From: Pandoraea iniqua | GTDB taxonomy: Bacteria; Pseudomonadota; Gammaproteobacteria; Burkholderiales; Burkholderiaceae | Assembly (NCBI RefSeq): GCF_902459685.1 | Contig: NZ_CABPSF010000005.1 | Coordinates: 248,001-312,000 of the forward strand | Length of the DNA stretch: 64,000 nt | Direction of reading: 5' to 3' | In this document: positions 17,323 to 27,069 of the stretch, in pieces | Position numbering within the stretch: position 1 is the first letter of the stretch | How the letters are laid out: every line of letters starts with the position of its first letter | Translations under genes and position numbers: made by a program | The notes under the pieces: model-generated | The model's database searches: none | Seen by the model: the letters and a program-made list of their open reading frames with translations, nothing else | Told to the model about the DNA's origin: nothing

Positions 17323-18261
17323 TCAGGGCAGGGCGCGCGTTTCGAGCAGCGTACGCGTGGCATCCGAGATGACGCTGCGCAGCCAGCGCACTTCATCCGA
17401 ATAGTGCGTGCGTTCGTGCCACAACTGGTAGTACTGCATCGGCGGGAAGTCGATCGGCGCTTCGACCACCGTCAGCGGCAGGAACTCGGCGTAGTGATCG
17501 GCAAAGAGGCGCGTCGTCGTAAAGATCAGGTCCGACTTCAGCAGCACGTACGGCGCCAGATTGAAGTACGGAATCGTGACGACCACATTGCGCTTGAGAC
17601 GCTCGCGCGCCAGATGCATGTCGATGGCACCGCGTTGCGCGACGGAATAGGGCGTCGGGGCGAGATGCGGGCTGGCAAGGTACTGGTCGAGCGTGAGGCC
17701 GCGTTTGGCGAACGGGTGCGTATTGCGCACCAGACAAACGATCTGGTCGACAAACAGGTTCGAGAGGTGAAGCTGCTCCGGCGGTTCGGGCCAGTTACCG
17801 ATGACGATATCGACCTTGCCGTCTTCGAGCGCGTGCTCGTAGTCGAATGCCGGGCCGAGGGAATGCAGTTCGAGCTGTGCGTTGGGGGCTTGCTGACGAA
17901 AGCGCTCGACGACGGTCGGCACGAAGAGGGTATTCAGATAGTCTGGCGAGCCGATACGGAACGTGCGCACCGTGGTCGCCGGATCGAAGTTCGATTGCTG
18001 CACCGTAATGCGTTCGATCTCGCGCAGTGCGTTTTGCGTCGGTTCCAGCAGCGACTGGCCGTATTCGGTCGGTACCATGCCCTGCTTACCGCGCACGAGC
18101 AGCGGGTCGCCGGTGATGTCGCGCAGGCGGCGCAGGGCGGCGCTGATGGCCGGCTGCGACTGGTTCAGCTTGACGGCCGCACGCGTGACGCTGCGCTCGA
18201 TCAGCAAGGTATGCAAGACGCGCAGCAAATAAGTATCGATCGGTTCGCGGTTTTGGCTCAT
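17323..18261 (-). CDS. LysR family transcriptional regulator of the purine cluster
   Basis: The 312-residue protein has an N-terminal winged helix-turn-helix (LHTLLIERSVTRAAVKLNQSQ then PAISAALRRLRDITGDPLLVR). A periplasmic-binding-protein-like effector domain follows. I chose ATG at 18261 (MSQNREPIDTY) because the conserved DNA-binding domain begins directly after it. The frame is open for another 21 codons. It lies between the 8-oxoguanine deaminase and the BMP-type importer, divergent from the latter, so both are likely targets. The effector may be urate or a related purine, by inference from location. Confidence 0.9.
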   Translation of the reverse strand: MSQNREPIDTYLLRVLHTLLIERSVTRAAVKLNQSQPAISAALRRLRDITGDPLLVRGKQGMVPTEYGQSLLEPTQNALREIERITVQQSNFDPATTVRTFRIGSPDYLNTLFVPTVVERFRQQAPNAQLELHSLGPAFDYEHALEDGKVDIVIGNWPEPPEQLHLSNLFVDQIVCLVRNTHPFAKRGLTLDQYLASPHLAPTPYSVAQRGAIDMHLARERLKRNVVVTIPYFNLAPYVLLKSDLIFTTTRLFADHYAEFLPLTVVEAPIDFPPMQYYQLWHERTHYSDEVRWLRSVISDATRTLLETRALP

Positions 18262-18300
18262 GACTAATATAACGATCCGAATATGTCGGACCCGGGATTG

Positions 18301-18318
18301 CATAAGTAAAACATTATG
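18301..18318. promoter_or_regulatory. Candidate LysR-type site CATAA-N8-TTATG
   Basis: A 5-bp perfect dyad lies in the intergenic region between the LysR gene and the ABC importer. Another partial half-site (GCATAAG) lies at 18321-18327. Position and symmetry fit autoregulation plus divergent control. Confidence 0.4.
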
Positions 18319-18393
18319 AGGCATAAGCGCCGGCCGACTCTATAGCGGAAAGCCCCTATCACCACAATAGCTGGTTCGCTTCGGGAAACTGCC

Positions 18394-20025
18394 ATGTTAT
18401 TGACACGCGCTCGACATTTCGCCGCGAATTGGGTATTTTCGGACCGCCCAAGCCCCGGACCGAGACTTCCCGCCGTGACATCCCCTTTGCAATCGACGCC
18501 GCGTCTGACGCTGACCGGCATCACCAAGCGCTATCCGAGCGTGGTGGCCAACGACGATATCGCGTTGCGCGTCTTGCCCGGCGAGATCCACGCCGTACTG
18601 GGCGAAAACGGTGCCGGCAAGAGCACGTTGATGAAGATCATCTACGGCGCTGTGCGGCCCGACGCGGGTGAAATTCTCTGGGAAGGCGAGCCGGTGCGCA
18701 TCGAGAGCCCGGCGGCCGCGCGCAAGCTAGGCATCGGCATGGTGTTTCAGCATTTCTCACTGTTCGAGACGCTCACTGTCGCCGAGAACATCTCGCTGGC
18801 ACTCGACGATACTGGCCATGACCTGAAAGCACTGGCCACGCGGATTCGCGAAGTGTCGGCGCAGTACGGGCTGGAAGTCGACCCGGCGCGGCACGTGCAC
18901 AGCCTGTCGGTCGGCGAGCGCCAGCGCGTGGAGATCGTGCGCTGTCTGCTGCAAAACCCGCGCTTGCTCATCATGGACGAGCCCACCTCGGTGCTCACGC
19001 CGCAAGCCGTTCAGAAACTCTTCACGACGCTGCGCCGGCTGGCTGCCGAAGGATGCAGCATCGTCTACATCAGCCACAAACTCGACGAAATTCGCGATCT
19101 TTGCGACCGCGCGACGGTGCTGCGTGCGGGCAAGGTGTCCGGCCATGCCGTGCCGCGCGATGAGACCGCCGAAACCCTCGCACAAATGATGATCGGGCGG
19201 GCATTGCCGCAGATCGAGCGCCGGGCGCATCAGCCCGGCGATGTGCTGCTGTCGGTGCAGAACCTGTCGCTGGCGAGCGAAGACCCGTTCGGCACCTCGC
19301 TGCACGACGTGACGCTCGACGTGCACGCGGGCGAGATCGTCGGTATTGCCGGGGTGTCCGGCAACGGGCAGGCGGAATTGCTGGCGGCGCTCTCGGGTGA
19401 GGCCCGTGCCGGCCGGCCCGACGCCGTAAAGCTCAACGACCGCGCCGTCGGCCGGATGGGCGCTGCCACGCGCCGTCGCCTCGGGCTGGCGTTCGTCCCG
19501 GAGGAGCGTCTGGGGCGCGGCGCGGTGCCCAGCATGTCGCTGACCGATAACGCGCTGCTCGGTGCGTCGGGGACGGCGCACCTCGGCTTGCTGCGCGGCG
19601 GCTGGGTTCGCCACGGGGCGCTGCGGCGCTTTGCCTCGCTGTGCATCGAGCGCTTCAACGTGAAGGCCGGCGGCCCGGACGCGGCGGCGCAGAGCCTGTC
19701 GGGCGGCAATCTTCAGAAGTTCATCGTCGGGCGCGAAATCCTGCAAGAGCCGAAGGTGCTCGTGGTAGCGCAGCCGACGTGGGGCGTGGACGTTGGCGCG
19801 GCGAGCTTTATCCGCCAGCAGTTGCTCGACCTGTCGTCGCGCGGTGTGGCGGTGCTGGTGCTCTCGGAAGAACTCGACGAATTGTTCGAAATTTGCGACC
19901 GGATCGCGGTGCTCGCGCAGGGGCGCCTGTCGCCGATGCGCAAGCCCGAACAGACCGACGCGCGTGAAATCGGCCTGTGGATGGCGGGGATGTTCCCCGG
20001 CGGCCCCGGTCAGCGCGCTGCCTGA
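18394..20025 (+). CDS. ABC importer ATPase, BMP/nucleoside type (duplicated ATP-binding domains)
   Basis: The energy-coupling subunit of a purine/nucleoside importer. The 543-residue product has two ATPase domains. The first has a canonical Walker A GENGAGKS, signature LSVGE and Walker B LLIMDEPTSVL. The second has the degenerate GVSGNGQAE and LSGGN of the sugar/nucleoside subfamily. ATG at 18394 has GGGAAA nearby. GTG at 18475 is an alternative start that removes a non-conserved leader, and I cannot decide between them. Two permeases and a lipoprotein-binding protein follow. After the stop, a 12-bp unit GCATCAATTCAG is repeated in tandem at 20031-20061. Confidence 0.9.
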   Translation: MLLTRARHFAANWVFSDRPSPGPRLPAVTSPLQSTPRLTLTGITKRYPSVVANDDIALRVLPGEIHAVLGENGAGKSTLMKIIYGAVRPDAGEILWEGEPVRIESPAAARKLGIGMVFQHFSLFETLTVAENISLALDDTGHDLKALATRIREVSAQYGLEVDPARHVHSLSVGERQRVEIVRCLLQNPRLLIMDEPTSVLTPQAVQKLFTTLRRLAAEGCSIVYISHKLDEIRDLCDRATVLRAGKVSGHAVPRDETAETLAQMMIGRALPQIERRAHQPGDVLLSVQNLSLASEDPFGTSLHDVTLDVHAGEIVGIAGVSGNGQAELLAALSGEARAGRPDAVKLNDRAVGRMGAATRRRLGLAFVPEERLGRGAVPSMSLTDNALLGASGTAHLGLLRGGWVRHGALRRFASLCIERFNVKAGGPDAAAQSLSGGNLQKFIVGREILQEPKVLVVAQPTWGVDVGAASFIRQQLLDLSSRGVAVLVLSEELDELFEICDRIAVLAQGRLSPMRKPEQTDAREIGLWMAGMFPGGPGQRAA

Positions 20026-20114
20026 CGTACGCATCAATTCAGGCATCAATTCAGGCATCAACGGTGGCCCGCGCCGACGCGGGCACTGCAACGTTTCCAT
20101 CAAGACCAGACATC

Positions 20115-21221
20115 ATGCTCGATTTCACGCTTGAGCCACGGCCAAGTCCCTCACGCACCATGCGGCTCGCCATGCCGCTGGTGGCCACGCTCATCACGCT
20201 GGCGGGCGGCGTGCTCATTTTCAGTTTTCTGGGCAAGAACCCGGCGCAGGCGATGGCGGCGTTTTTCCTCGCGCCGATCAGCAGCCTGAACGGCTGGTCG
20301 GAGCTGCTGCTCAAGGCGTCGCCGTTGTGTCTGATCGCGCTGGGGCTGGCAATCGGCTATCGCGCGAATGTGTGGAACATCGGGGCGGAAGGGCAGTTGC
20401 TGCTCGGCGGCATCTTCGCCTCGGGCGTCGCGATCCATTTCGACGGTCATGGCGGCCCGTGGCTGCTGCCGCTGATGATGCTCGCGGGAGCTGTGGGCGG
20501 CATGTTGTGGGCGGCCATCCCGGCCTTGCTGCGCGTGAAATTCAACGCCAACGAAATTCTCGTGAGCCTAATGCTCACGTATGTGGCCACGCAATTGCTG
20601 ATCTATCTGGTGAGCGGGCCGTGGCAAGACCCGCACGGCATGAACTTCCCGCAGTCGATCAACTTCAGCCGTGACGCGCTGTTCCCGCGTTTCTTCGGCG
20701 ACTGGCGCTGGGCGCCGTGGCGCGGCACGCGGCTGAACGCTTCGGTATTCATGGCGGTGGTGGCCGTGCCGGCCGCGTGGTTCTTCATGCGCAAGAGCTT
20801 TGCGGGCTATCGGATGGAAGTCGGTGGCCTCGCGCCACTCGCCGCGCGCTACGCCGGGTATTCGGAACCGCGCGCCGTCTGGCTGGCGCTGCTCATCGGC
20901 GGTGCAGCCGCCGGGCTGGCAGGCACGGGCGAAGTGGCTGGCCCGGTGGGGCAGTTGCAGGCGACGTGGGCGCCGGGCTACGGCTTCACGGCCATCATCG
21001 TGGCGTTTGTCGGGCGGCTGCATCCGGTCGGTATCGTGCTTGCCAGTCTGCTTATGGCGCTGCTCTATCTCGGTGGCGAAGCGGTGCAGACCTCGCTGCA
21101 ATTGCCCAAGGCAATCAGCGGCGTGTTTCAGGGGCTGCTGCTGTTCAGCCTGCTGGGCTGCGACGTTTTCGTGAATTACCGACTGCGTCGTCGCGCCCGT
21201 GCGACCGCGCAGAGCGTCTGA
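20115..21221 (+). CDS. ABC importer permease 1 (BMP/nucleoside type)
   Basis: A 368-residue inner-membrane permease of the branched/RbsC-like superfamily. The sequence has IALGLAIGYRANVWNIGAEGQLLLGGI, NANEILVSLMLTYVA and YGFTAIIVAFVGRLHPVGIVLAS, characteristic of the larger permease in nucleoside importers. About nine to ten helices are visible. The ATG at 20115 has only a weak ribosome site (AAGACCAGA). The ribosome may arrive from the upstream ATPase gene, 89 bp away. It pairs with the smaller permease, whose start lies 10 bp after this stop. Confidence 0.9.
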   Translation: MLDFTLEPRPSPSRTMRLAMPLVATLITLAGGVLIFSFLGKNPAQAMAAFFLAPISSLNGWSELLLKASPLCLIALGLAIGYRANVWNIGAEGQLLLGGIFASGVAIHFDGHGGPWLLPLMMLAGAVGGMLWAAIPALLRVKFNANEILVSLMLTYVATQLLIYLVSGPWQDPHGMNFPQSINFSRDALFPRFFGDWRWAPWRGTRLNASVFMAVVAVPAAWFFMRKSFAGYRMEVGGLAPLAARYAGYSEPRAVWLALLIGGAAAGLAGTGEVAGPVGQLQATWAPGYGFTAIIVAFVGRLHPVGIVLASLLMALLYLGGEAVQTSLQLPKAISGVFQGLLLFSLLGCDVFVNYRLRRRARATAQSV

Positions 21222-21231
21222 GGAGCGCGGC

Positions 21232-22161
21232 ATGGACTGGATCAATCTGCTCACGCCGCTGGCCGCGAGTGCCGTCATCGCGGCGATTCCGCTGATGCTG
21301 GCTGCGCTCGGCGAACTCGTGACCGAGAAGTCGGGCGTGCTCAATCTCGGTGTCGAAGGGATGATGCTGATGGGGGCGATCGGCGCCTTCGCCGTGACGG
21401 TCGTGACCGGCAGTCTCTGGCTCGGCGTGCTTGCCGGCATTGCGGCGGGCGTGGCGATGTCGGCCGTGTTCGCGTGGCTCACGCTGACGTTGATGGCCAA
21501 TCAGGTCGCGACGGGCCTCGCATTGACGATTTTCGGCGTGGGATTATCGGCCTATATCGGGCGCCCTTACACGGACGCGACGATTCCGATGTTGCGCGAT
21601 CTGCCGATTCCCGGGCTGTCGTCGATTCCGGTGCTGGGGCCCTCGATCTTCTCGCTGAACCCGCTCGGCTATCTGGCCGCGGTACTGCTGGTGGCGATTG
21701 CTTGGTTCCTTTACCGCACGCGGGCCGGGCTGGTCCTGCGCTCGGTGGGCGAAGCGCCGTCGGTGGCGCACGCCATTGGGTATCCGGTCGTGCGGATTCG
21801 CTATCTCGCCACGCTGTTCGGCGGGGCGATGTCGGGGCTGGCGGGCGCGTATTACTCCGTGGGCTATCTGCGGCTGTGGCAAGAAAACCTGACGGCCGGG
21901 CGCGGTTGGATCGCGCTGGCGCTGGTGGTGTTCGCGACGTGGCGTCCGGGACGCACCGTGTTGGGCGCGCTGCTCTTCGGGGTGGTGATGGCGCTGCAAT
22001 TTCAGGCGCAGGCTATGGGTATTCGCATTCCGTCGCAGGCGCTCGCGAGTCTGCCGTACGTGGCGACCATCGTCGTGCTGGTGATCATTTCACGCAATCG
22101 TCAGACCATTCGCCTGAATGCCCCGGCGTCGCTGGGCAAACCGTTTTTTGCTGGTTCTTGA
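21232..22161 (+). CDS. ABC importer permease 2 (BMP/nucleoside type)
   Basis: The second, 309-residue permease. Hallmarks are LGELVTEKSGVLNLGVEGMMLMGA near the N-terminus, then GLALTIFGVGLSAYIGRPY and ENLTAGRGWIALALVVFATWRPGRTVLGALLFG. About eight to nine membrane helices. AGGAG ahead of the ATG at 21232 fixes the start. It forms a heterodimer with permease 1 by family precedent. Confidence 0.92.
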   Translation: MDWINLLTPLAASAVIAAIPLMLAALGELVTEKSGVLNLGVEGMMLMGAIGAFAVTVVTGSLWLGVLAGIAAGVAMSAVFAWLTLTLMANQVATGLALTIFGVGLSAYIGRPYTDATIPMLRDLPIPGLSSIPVLGPSIFSLNPLGYLAAVLLVAIAWFLYRTRAGLVLRSVGEAPSVAHAIGYPVVRIRYLATLFGGAMSGLAGAYYSVGYLRLWQENLTAGRGWIALALVVFATWRPGRTVLGALLFGVVMALQFQAQAMGIRIPSQALASLPYVATIVVLVIISRNRQTIRLNAPASLGKPFFAGS

Positions 22162-22196
22162 AGTCAATCAATCAATCGATACCGAGGAGAAAATCG

Positions 22197-23348
22197 ATGC
22201 GACGTAAAGTCCTGATCACGATGGCGAGCCTGGCGGCCGCCATGCTGGTTTCGGCCTGCGGCAAGCAGGATAACAACACGGCCAGCGCACCGGCCGCCGC
22301 ATCCGACGCGCAGGCCGCTTCGGCCGCCCCGGCAGGCAAGGGCCCGGTCGGTGTGGCGTTTGTCTACATCGGCAACCCGGGCGACGCCGGCTGGACGTTC
22401 GCGCACGAGCAAGGCGCGAAGGCCGTCGAAGCCAAGTATGGCGACAAGGTGAGCGTGACCCGCGTCGAGAACGTGCCGGAAGGCGCCGACTCGGAGCGCG
22501 TGTTCCGCGATCTGGCCAGCAAGGGCAACAAGCTGATTTTCGGCACGTCGTTCGGTTACATGGACTCGATGGTCAAGACGGCCGCCGATTTCCCGGACGT
22601 GACGTTCGAACACGCCACGGGCTTCAAGACGGCACCGAACCTCGGCACGTACGACGTGCGCACGTATGAAGGCGCGCATCTGGCCGGTGTGGTCGGTGGC
22701 CGCGTGACCAAGACGAACGTGATCGGGTACGTGGCCTCGGTGCCGATTCCGGAAGTGATCCGCAATATCGACGCGTTCACGATCGCCGCCCGCGAAGCCA
22801 ACCCGAAGGTGAAGGTCAAGGTCGTGTGGATCAACAGCTGGTTTGATCCGGGCAAGGAACGTCAGGCCGCTGAGTCGCTGGTCGGGCAGGGCGCCGACGT
22901 GCTGATGCAGAACGTGGACTCGGCCGTCGTCATGCAAGTGGCCGAAGAGAAGAAGATTCACGCCTTCGGCTGGGATTCGGACATGAGCAAGTTCGGCCCG
23001 AATGCGCATCTGGCCTCGGCCGCCATCGACTGGAGCAAGTACTACATCCGCACGGTCGACGAAGTGATGCAGGGTTCGTGGAAGAACACCCCGGTCTGGG
23101 GCGGCATCAAGGAAGACGAAATCAACCTCGTCGCCATCAACGACAAGGCCGTGCCGGAAGCCGTGCGTAAGGCCGTGACCGAGCGTCACGACGCCATTCG
23201 CGACGGCAAGTACGACCCGTTCACCGGCCCGCTCAAGGGGCAGGACGGCAAGGAAATCGTGCCGGCCGGCAAAACGCTCAACGACGACGAGAAGCACCAG
23301 ATCAACTGGTTCGTGGAAGGCGTCGAGGGCACGCTGCCGAAGCAATAA
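22197..23348 (+). CDS. BMP family lipoprotein, substrate-binding component of the importer
   Basis: The periplasmic, lipid-anchored substrate-binding protein. The first 21 residues form a lipoprotein signal (basic MRRK, hydrophobic core, lipobox Leu-Val-Ser-Ala-Cys21). A linker rich in Ala and Ser precedes the BMP/PnrA-type fold (VAFVYIGNPGDAGWTFAHEQGAKAVE...). Members of this family bind purine nucleosides. Its place beside urate and allantoin genes supports nucleosides or purine bases, but the ligand is not proven by sequence. GAGGAG upstream of ATG 22197. A terminator follows, so it is the last gene of the importer operon. Confidence 0.92.
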   Translation: MRRKVLITMASLAAAMLVSACGKQDNNTASAPAAASDAQAASAAPAGKGPVGVAFVYIGNPGDAGWTFAHEQGAKAVEAKYGDKVSVTRVENVPEGADSERVFRDLASKGNKLIFGTSFGYMDSMVKTAADFPDVTFEHATGFKTAPNLGTYDVRTYEGAHLAGVVGGRVTKTNVIGYVASVPIPEVIRNIDAFTIAAREANPKVKVKVVWINSWFDPGKERQAAESLVGQGADVLMQNVDSAVVMQVAEEKKIHAFGWDSDMSKFGPNAHLASAAIDWSKYYIRTVDEVMQGSWKNTPVWGGIKEDEINLVAINDKAVPEAVRKAVTERHDAIRDGKYDPFTGPLKGQDGKEIVPAGKTLNDDEKHQINWFVEGVEGTLPKQ

Positions 23349-23405
23349 CGCCATTACCATCGTTGGATGGTGAAGTGGCTGGCCCGGCAGGTGCTGCGGG
23401 CAGAG

Positions 23406-23433
23406 AAACCGCCGGTGACCCCGGCGGTTTTTT
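23406..23433 (+). terminator. Rho-independent terminator after the BMP importer
   Basis: AAACCGCCGG (23406-23415) pairs with CCGGCGGTTT (23421-23430) around TGACC and is followed by TTTCTTT. Confidence 0.9.
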
Positions 23434-23556
23434 CTTTGGGGCGATTCACAGGTTCCTCATTCGCCATGTGACGGCGAGAGACACGCATCGGTGTTAAAAT
23501 GTCAGGTTTCGTGGCGCAAATTCGTGCCGCCGCACCTCATCTTCCGGATACCGCCA

Positions 23557-25152
23557 GTGCTGTCTACCGCCAATATCACCATGCAATTCGGCGCCAAGCC
23601 GCTCTTCGAGAACATCTCCGTCAAATTTGGCGGGGGCAACCGTTACGGCCTGATCGGCGCGAACGGCTGCGGCAAGTCCACGTTCATGAAGATCCTCGGC
23701 GACGACCTGGAGCCGAGTGGCGGGAACGTCATGCTCGAACCGAACGTGCGCCTCGGTAAGCTCAAGCAGGATCAGTTCGCTTACGAAGACATGCGCGTGC
23801 TCGACGTCGTGCTGATGGGCCACACGGAAATGTGGGCCGCCATGAGCGAGCGCGACGCCATTTACGCGAACCCGGAAGCGACCGACGACGATTACATGCA
23901 CGCGGCCGAACTCGAAGCGAAGTTCGCCGAGTACGACGGCTACACGGCCGAAGCGCGTGCCGGTGAGCTGCTGCTGGGCGTGGGCATTCCGACGGATCAG
24001 CATCAGGGCCCGATGAGCAACGTCGCGCCGGGCTGGAAGCTGCGTGTGCTGCTGGCACAGGCACTGTTCTCGAACCCGGACGTGCTGCTGCTCGACGAAC
24101 CGACCAACAACCTGGACATCAACACGATCCGCTGGCTGGAAGATGTGCTCAACGAGCGCAACTCCACCATGATCATCATTTCGCACGATCGCCACTTCTT
24201 GAACGCCGTTTGCACGCACATGGCCGACATGGACTACGGCACGCTGACGGTCTACCCGGGCAACTACGACGACTACATGCTGGCGTCGGCGCAGGCTCGC
24301 GAGCGTCAGATGGCGGCGAACTCGAAGGCCAAGGAGCGTATCTCCGACCTGCAAGACTTCGTGCGCCGCTTCTCGGCGAACAAGTCGAAAGCGCGTCAGG
24401 CAACCAGCCGTCTCAAGCAGATCGACAAGATCAAGGTGGAAGACGTCAAGCCGTCGTCGCGTCAGAACCCGTTCATCCGTTTTGAATACGAGAAGAAGCT
24501 GCACAACCTCGCATTCGAATTCGAGGGCATCGGCAAGTCGTACGAGCGTCCGATCTTCAAGAACTACACCGGTGCAGTGCGCGCCGGCGAGCGTGTGGCC
24601 ATCATCGGTGAGAACGGTGCCGGTAAGACGACGCTGCTGCGCAGCCTGATGGCCGACCTGCCGGTCGATGCAGGTAACGTGAAGTGGGCCGAGAACGCCA
24701 ACATCGGTTACATGCCGCAAGACACGTCGGAAGCGTTCCCGCAGGACCTGAACCTGACCGACTGGATGACGCAGTGGGGCAAGGAAGGCGACGACGATCA
24801 GGTGATTCGTGGCTCGCTGGGCCGTCTGCTGTTCGGTGGCGACGACGTGCGCAAGTCGGTGCGTGTGCTCTCCGGTGGTGAGAAGGGCCGCATGATCTGG
24901 GGCAAGCTGATGCTGGGCCGCCACAACGTGCTGATGATGGATGAGCCGACCAACCACATGGACATGGAGTCGATCGAATCGCTCCAGATCGCGCTCGACA
25001 AGTATCCGGGCACGCTGGTGTTCGTCTCGCATGATCGCGAATTTGTCTCGGGTCTGGCAACGCGCGTCATCGAAGTGAAGAGCGACGGCACGCTGGTCGA
25101 TTACGCCGGTACCTACGACGAGTATCTGGCCAGCCAAGGCGTGGAGATCTGA
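23557..25152 (+). CDS. ABC-F family ATPase, YbiT-like
   Basis: A soluble, duplicated ABC ATPase without membrane domain that binds ribosomes. Such proteins act in translation rather than transport. The sequence [23 protein letters not shown] at the N-terminus and the domain order match the YbiT branch. Walker A motifs are GANGCGKS and GENGAGKT. The linker between domains holds the charged P-site tRNA interaction motif region ([25 protein letters not shown]). I chose GTG at 23557, which gives the family-typical start; the frame is open 22 codons upstream. The product is 531 residues. Both Walker B motifs are intact ([22 protein letters not shown]). Confidence 0.92.
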   Translation: MLSTANITMQFGAKPLFENISVKFGGGNRYGLIGANGCGKSTFMKILGDDLEPSGGNVMLEPNVRLGKLKQDQFAYEDMRVLDVVLMGHTEMWAAMSERDAIYANPEATDDDYMHAAELEAKFAEYDGYTAEARAGELLLGVGIPTDQHQGPMSNVAPGWKLRVLLAQALFSNPDVLLLDEPTNNLDINTIRWLEDVLNERNSTMIIISHDRHFLNAVCTHMADMDYGTLTVYPGNYDDYMLASAQARERQMAANSKAKERISDLQDFVRRFSANKSKARQATSRLKQIDKIKVEDVKPSSRQNPFIRFEYEKKLHNLAFEFEGIGKSYERPIFKNYTGAVRAGERVAIIGENGAGKTTLLRSLMADLPVDAGNVKWAENANIGYMPQDTSEAFPQDLNLTDWMTQWGKEGDDDQVIRGSLGRLLFGGDDVRKSVRVLSGGEKGRMIWGKLMLGRHNVLMMDEPTNHMDMESIESLQIALDKYPGTLVFVSHDREFVSGLATRVIEVKSDGTLVDYAGTYDEYLASQGVEI

Positions 25153-25219
25153 CGTAACGCGCTGATGTAGCGTGCTGACGTAGCGCGCTAACCTAACGCA
25201 TCGTTAGATTCACAACGAC

Positions 25220-25256
25220 AAACAGGGCGCTTGCATTGCAGGCGCCCTGTTTGCGT
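25220..25256 (+). terminator. Terminator after the ABC-F gene
   Basis: AAACAGGGCGC (25220-25230) and GCGCCCTGTTT (25242-25252) form an 11-bp stem with an 11-nt loop. The T-stretch is short. The preceding 60 bases contain degenerate repeats of a TAGCGCGCT-like unit. Confidence 0.75.
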
Positions 25257-25314
25257 TTACCGCCGCGCGACTACAATTGACGTTTGTTGTCACGCTGCGA
25301 GCAGGAGACCTCAC

Positions 25315-26754
25315 ATGATCACTCAGGACAAGTTTTTCATCGACGGCCAGTGGGTCGCACCGATCGGCACCGGCACGCTGGACGTCTTTCATTCGGCCGA
25401 CGGCAAGCTGATGGGCCGCATTCCGGAGGGCGTTGCCGCCGACACGGAAGCCGCCGTTGCCGCTGCGGTCAAGGCGCGCGACACGTGGGCCGCCACGCCG
25501 CCGGCCAAGCGCGCCGAGTATCTTCGCAAGATCGCCGACGGTCTCGAGGCGCGCGCAGAGGAACTCGCGCAGGTGATCACCGGCGAGACCGGCATGCCGA
25601 TTCGCGTGTCGCGTGCGGTACAGGTCGCGGCGCCCGTTCAGCACTGGCGCCATTACGCCGAACTCGCGCAGACCTTCGTCTTCGAGGCGCAGGTCGGTAA
25701 CTCGCTGGTGGTGCGCGAGCCGGTCGGTGTGGTCGGTGCCATCACGCCATGGAACTACCCGCTCAATCAGATCACCGTGAAAGTCGCGCCGGCACTCGCC
25801 GCCGGTTGCACGGTGGTGCTCAAGCCGTCGGAGATCGCGCCGTTCGACGCGTTCATCCTCGCCGAAGTCATCGAGCAGGCCGGATTGCCGGCGGGCGTAT
25901 TCAATCTCGTGACGGGGCTGGGACCGGTCGCCGGCGAAGTGCTGGCACGGCATCCCGACGTGGACATGGTGTCCTTCACGGGCTCGACCCGCGCAGGCAA
26001 ACGTGTTTCGGAAGTGGCCTCGCAAACGGTCAAGCGGGTGGCGCTTGAGCTGGGTGGCAAGTCGGCGTCCATCGTGCTCGACGATGCCGACCTCGCGGCC
26101 GCGGTGAAGGGCACGCTCAACGCCTGCTACCTGAACTCGGGGCAGACGTGCGCGGCGCACACGCGCTTGCTCGTCCCGGCGACGCGCTACGACGAAGTCA
26201 AGGCACTCGCCAAGGAATCGGTTGCGCGTTTCACGCTGGGCGATCCGCGCGAAGACGCAACGCGGCTCGGGCCGCTGGCGTCGGCGGCACAGCGGGAGCG
26301 CGTGCAGTCGTACATTCGCAAGGGGCTGGCGGAAGGCGCCGAGTTGATCGCCGGTGGCGACGCCGTACCGGAAGGCTTCGAGTCGGGCTTCTTCGTGCAG
26401 GCCACCGTGCTCGGCCGCGTTACACCGGACAGCACGCTCGCGCAGGAGGAAATCTTCGGCCCGGTGCTCACGATCATCACGTATCAGGACGAGGCCGATG
26501 CAGTGCGCATCGCCAACGACTCGATTTACGGACTGGCAGGGGGTGTGTGGTCAGGCGATGAGGCACGTGCGGCGCGCGTGGCGCGTCGAATCCGCACGGG
26601 GCAGGTGAGCATCAACGGCGGGGAGTTCAACGTGGCCGCGCCGTTTGGCGGCTTCAAGCAATCGGGGAACGGTCGCGAGAACGGCGTTTATGGATTCGAA
26701 GAATTCCTCGAATATAAATCGCTGCAATTCAAGGCGACGGCGTCGAAGTCGTAG
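25315..26754 (+). CDS. NAD(P)-dependent aldehyde dehydrogenase
   Basis: Oxidises an aldehyde to a carboxylic acid; the substrate is not predictable. The 479-residue protein has the complete family pattern. It has TPWNYPLNQ in the cofactor region, FTGSTRAGKRV for the nucleotide loop, the general base Glu245 in LELGGKS and the catalytic Cys279 in SGQTCAA. It also has EEIFGPVLT and FGGFKQSGNGRENG near the C-terminus. AGGAG precedes the ATG. It stands alone: a terminator lies upstream and its 3' end overlaps the convergent DUF1289 gene by 26 bp. Confidence 0.93.
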   Translation: MITQDKFFIDGQWVAPIGTGTLDVFHSADGKLMGRIPEGVAADTEAAVAAAVKARDTWAATPPAKRAEYLRKIADGLEARAEELAQVITGETGMPIRVSRAVQVAAPVQHWRHYAELAQTFVFEAQVGNSLVVREPVGVVGAITPWNYPLNQITVKVAPALAAGCTVVLKPSEIAPFDAFILAEVIEQAGLPAGVFNLVTGLGPVAGEVLARHPDVDMVSFTGSTRAGKRVSEVASQTVKRVALELGGKSASIVLDDADLAAAVKGTLNACYLNSGQTCAAHTRLLVPATRYDEVKALAKESVARFTLGDPREDATRLGPLASAAQRERVQSYIRKGLAEGAELIAGGDAVPEGFESGFFVQATVLGRVTPDSTLAQEEIFGPVLTIITYQDEADAVRIANDSIYGLAGGVWSGDEARAARVARRIRTGQVSINGGEFNVAAPFGGFKQSGNGRENGVYGFEEFLEYKSLQFKATASKS

Positions 26755-26950
26755 TCCCGTCGTCGCAAAAGCGCATCGCCGTGCCTTCTCGGGTGATGCG
26801 TTCCCAGATGACGCGTTTCTCGTCTTCGTTGAAGAACACCCAGTTCGACACTTCGTAAGCGGTGCGGCCGCACCCTTTGCAGACCTCGTCGAACAGGGTG
26901 GAGCAAATGCCAATGCAGGGGCTGTCGGGACGGTCGTGCAGTTCGGACAT
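26729..26950 (-). CDS. DUF1289 family small Cys-rich protein
   Basis: A 73-residue protein with the DUF1289 pattern Cys12-x3-Cys16 ... Cys24-x2-Cys27 (CIGICSTLFDEVCKGCGRT) followed by EVSNW. The four cysteines probably hold a metal or Fe-S cluster. Function is not known. It overlaps the end of the aldehyde dehydrogenase gene by 26 bp in the opposite direction, so transcripts from the two would be complementary at their 3' ends. No clear ribosome site. Confidence 0.85.
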   Translation of the reverse strand: MSELHDRPDSPCIGICSTLFDEVCKGCGRTAYEVSNWVFFNEDEKRVIWERITREGTAMRFCDDGTTTSTPSP

Positions 26951-27069
26951 GTCGGAGAAATTCAGGAAGGTGGGACAGGCGTCATTATCGCATCGGCGAC
27001 GCCGCCCATCACGGATTGATTACACACAGGCGTCCGCCGGATGCCACGGCAGACTCGGGAGACTCTCAC

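Noticed and set aside
23494-25137. Long minus-strand open frame (547 codons) across the ABC-F gene
   Set aside because: Antisense shadow caused by high GC; composition is biased toward His, Arg and Val and has no recognisable domain.
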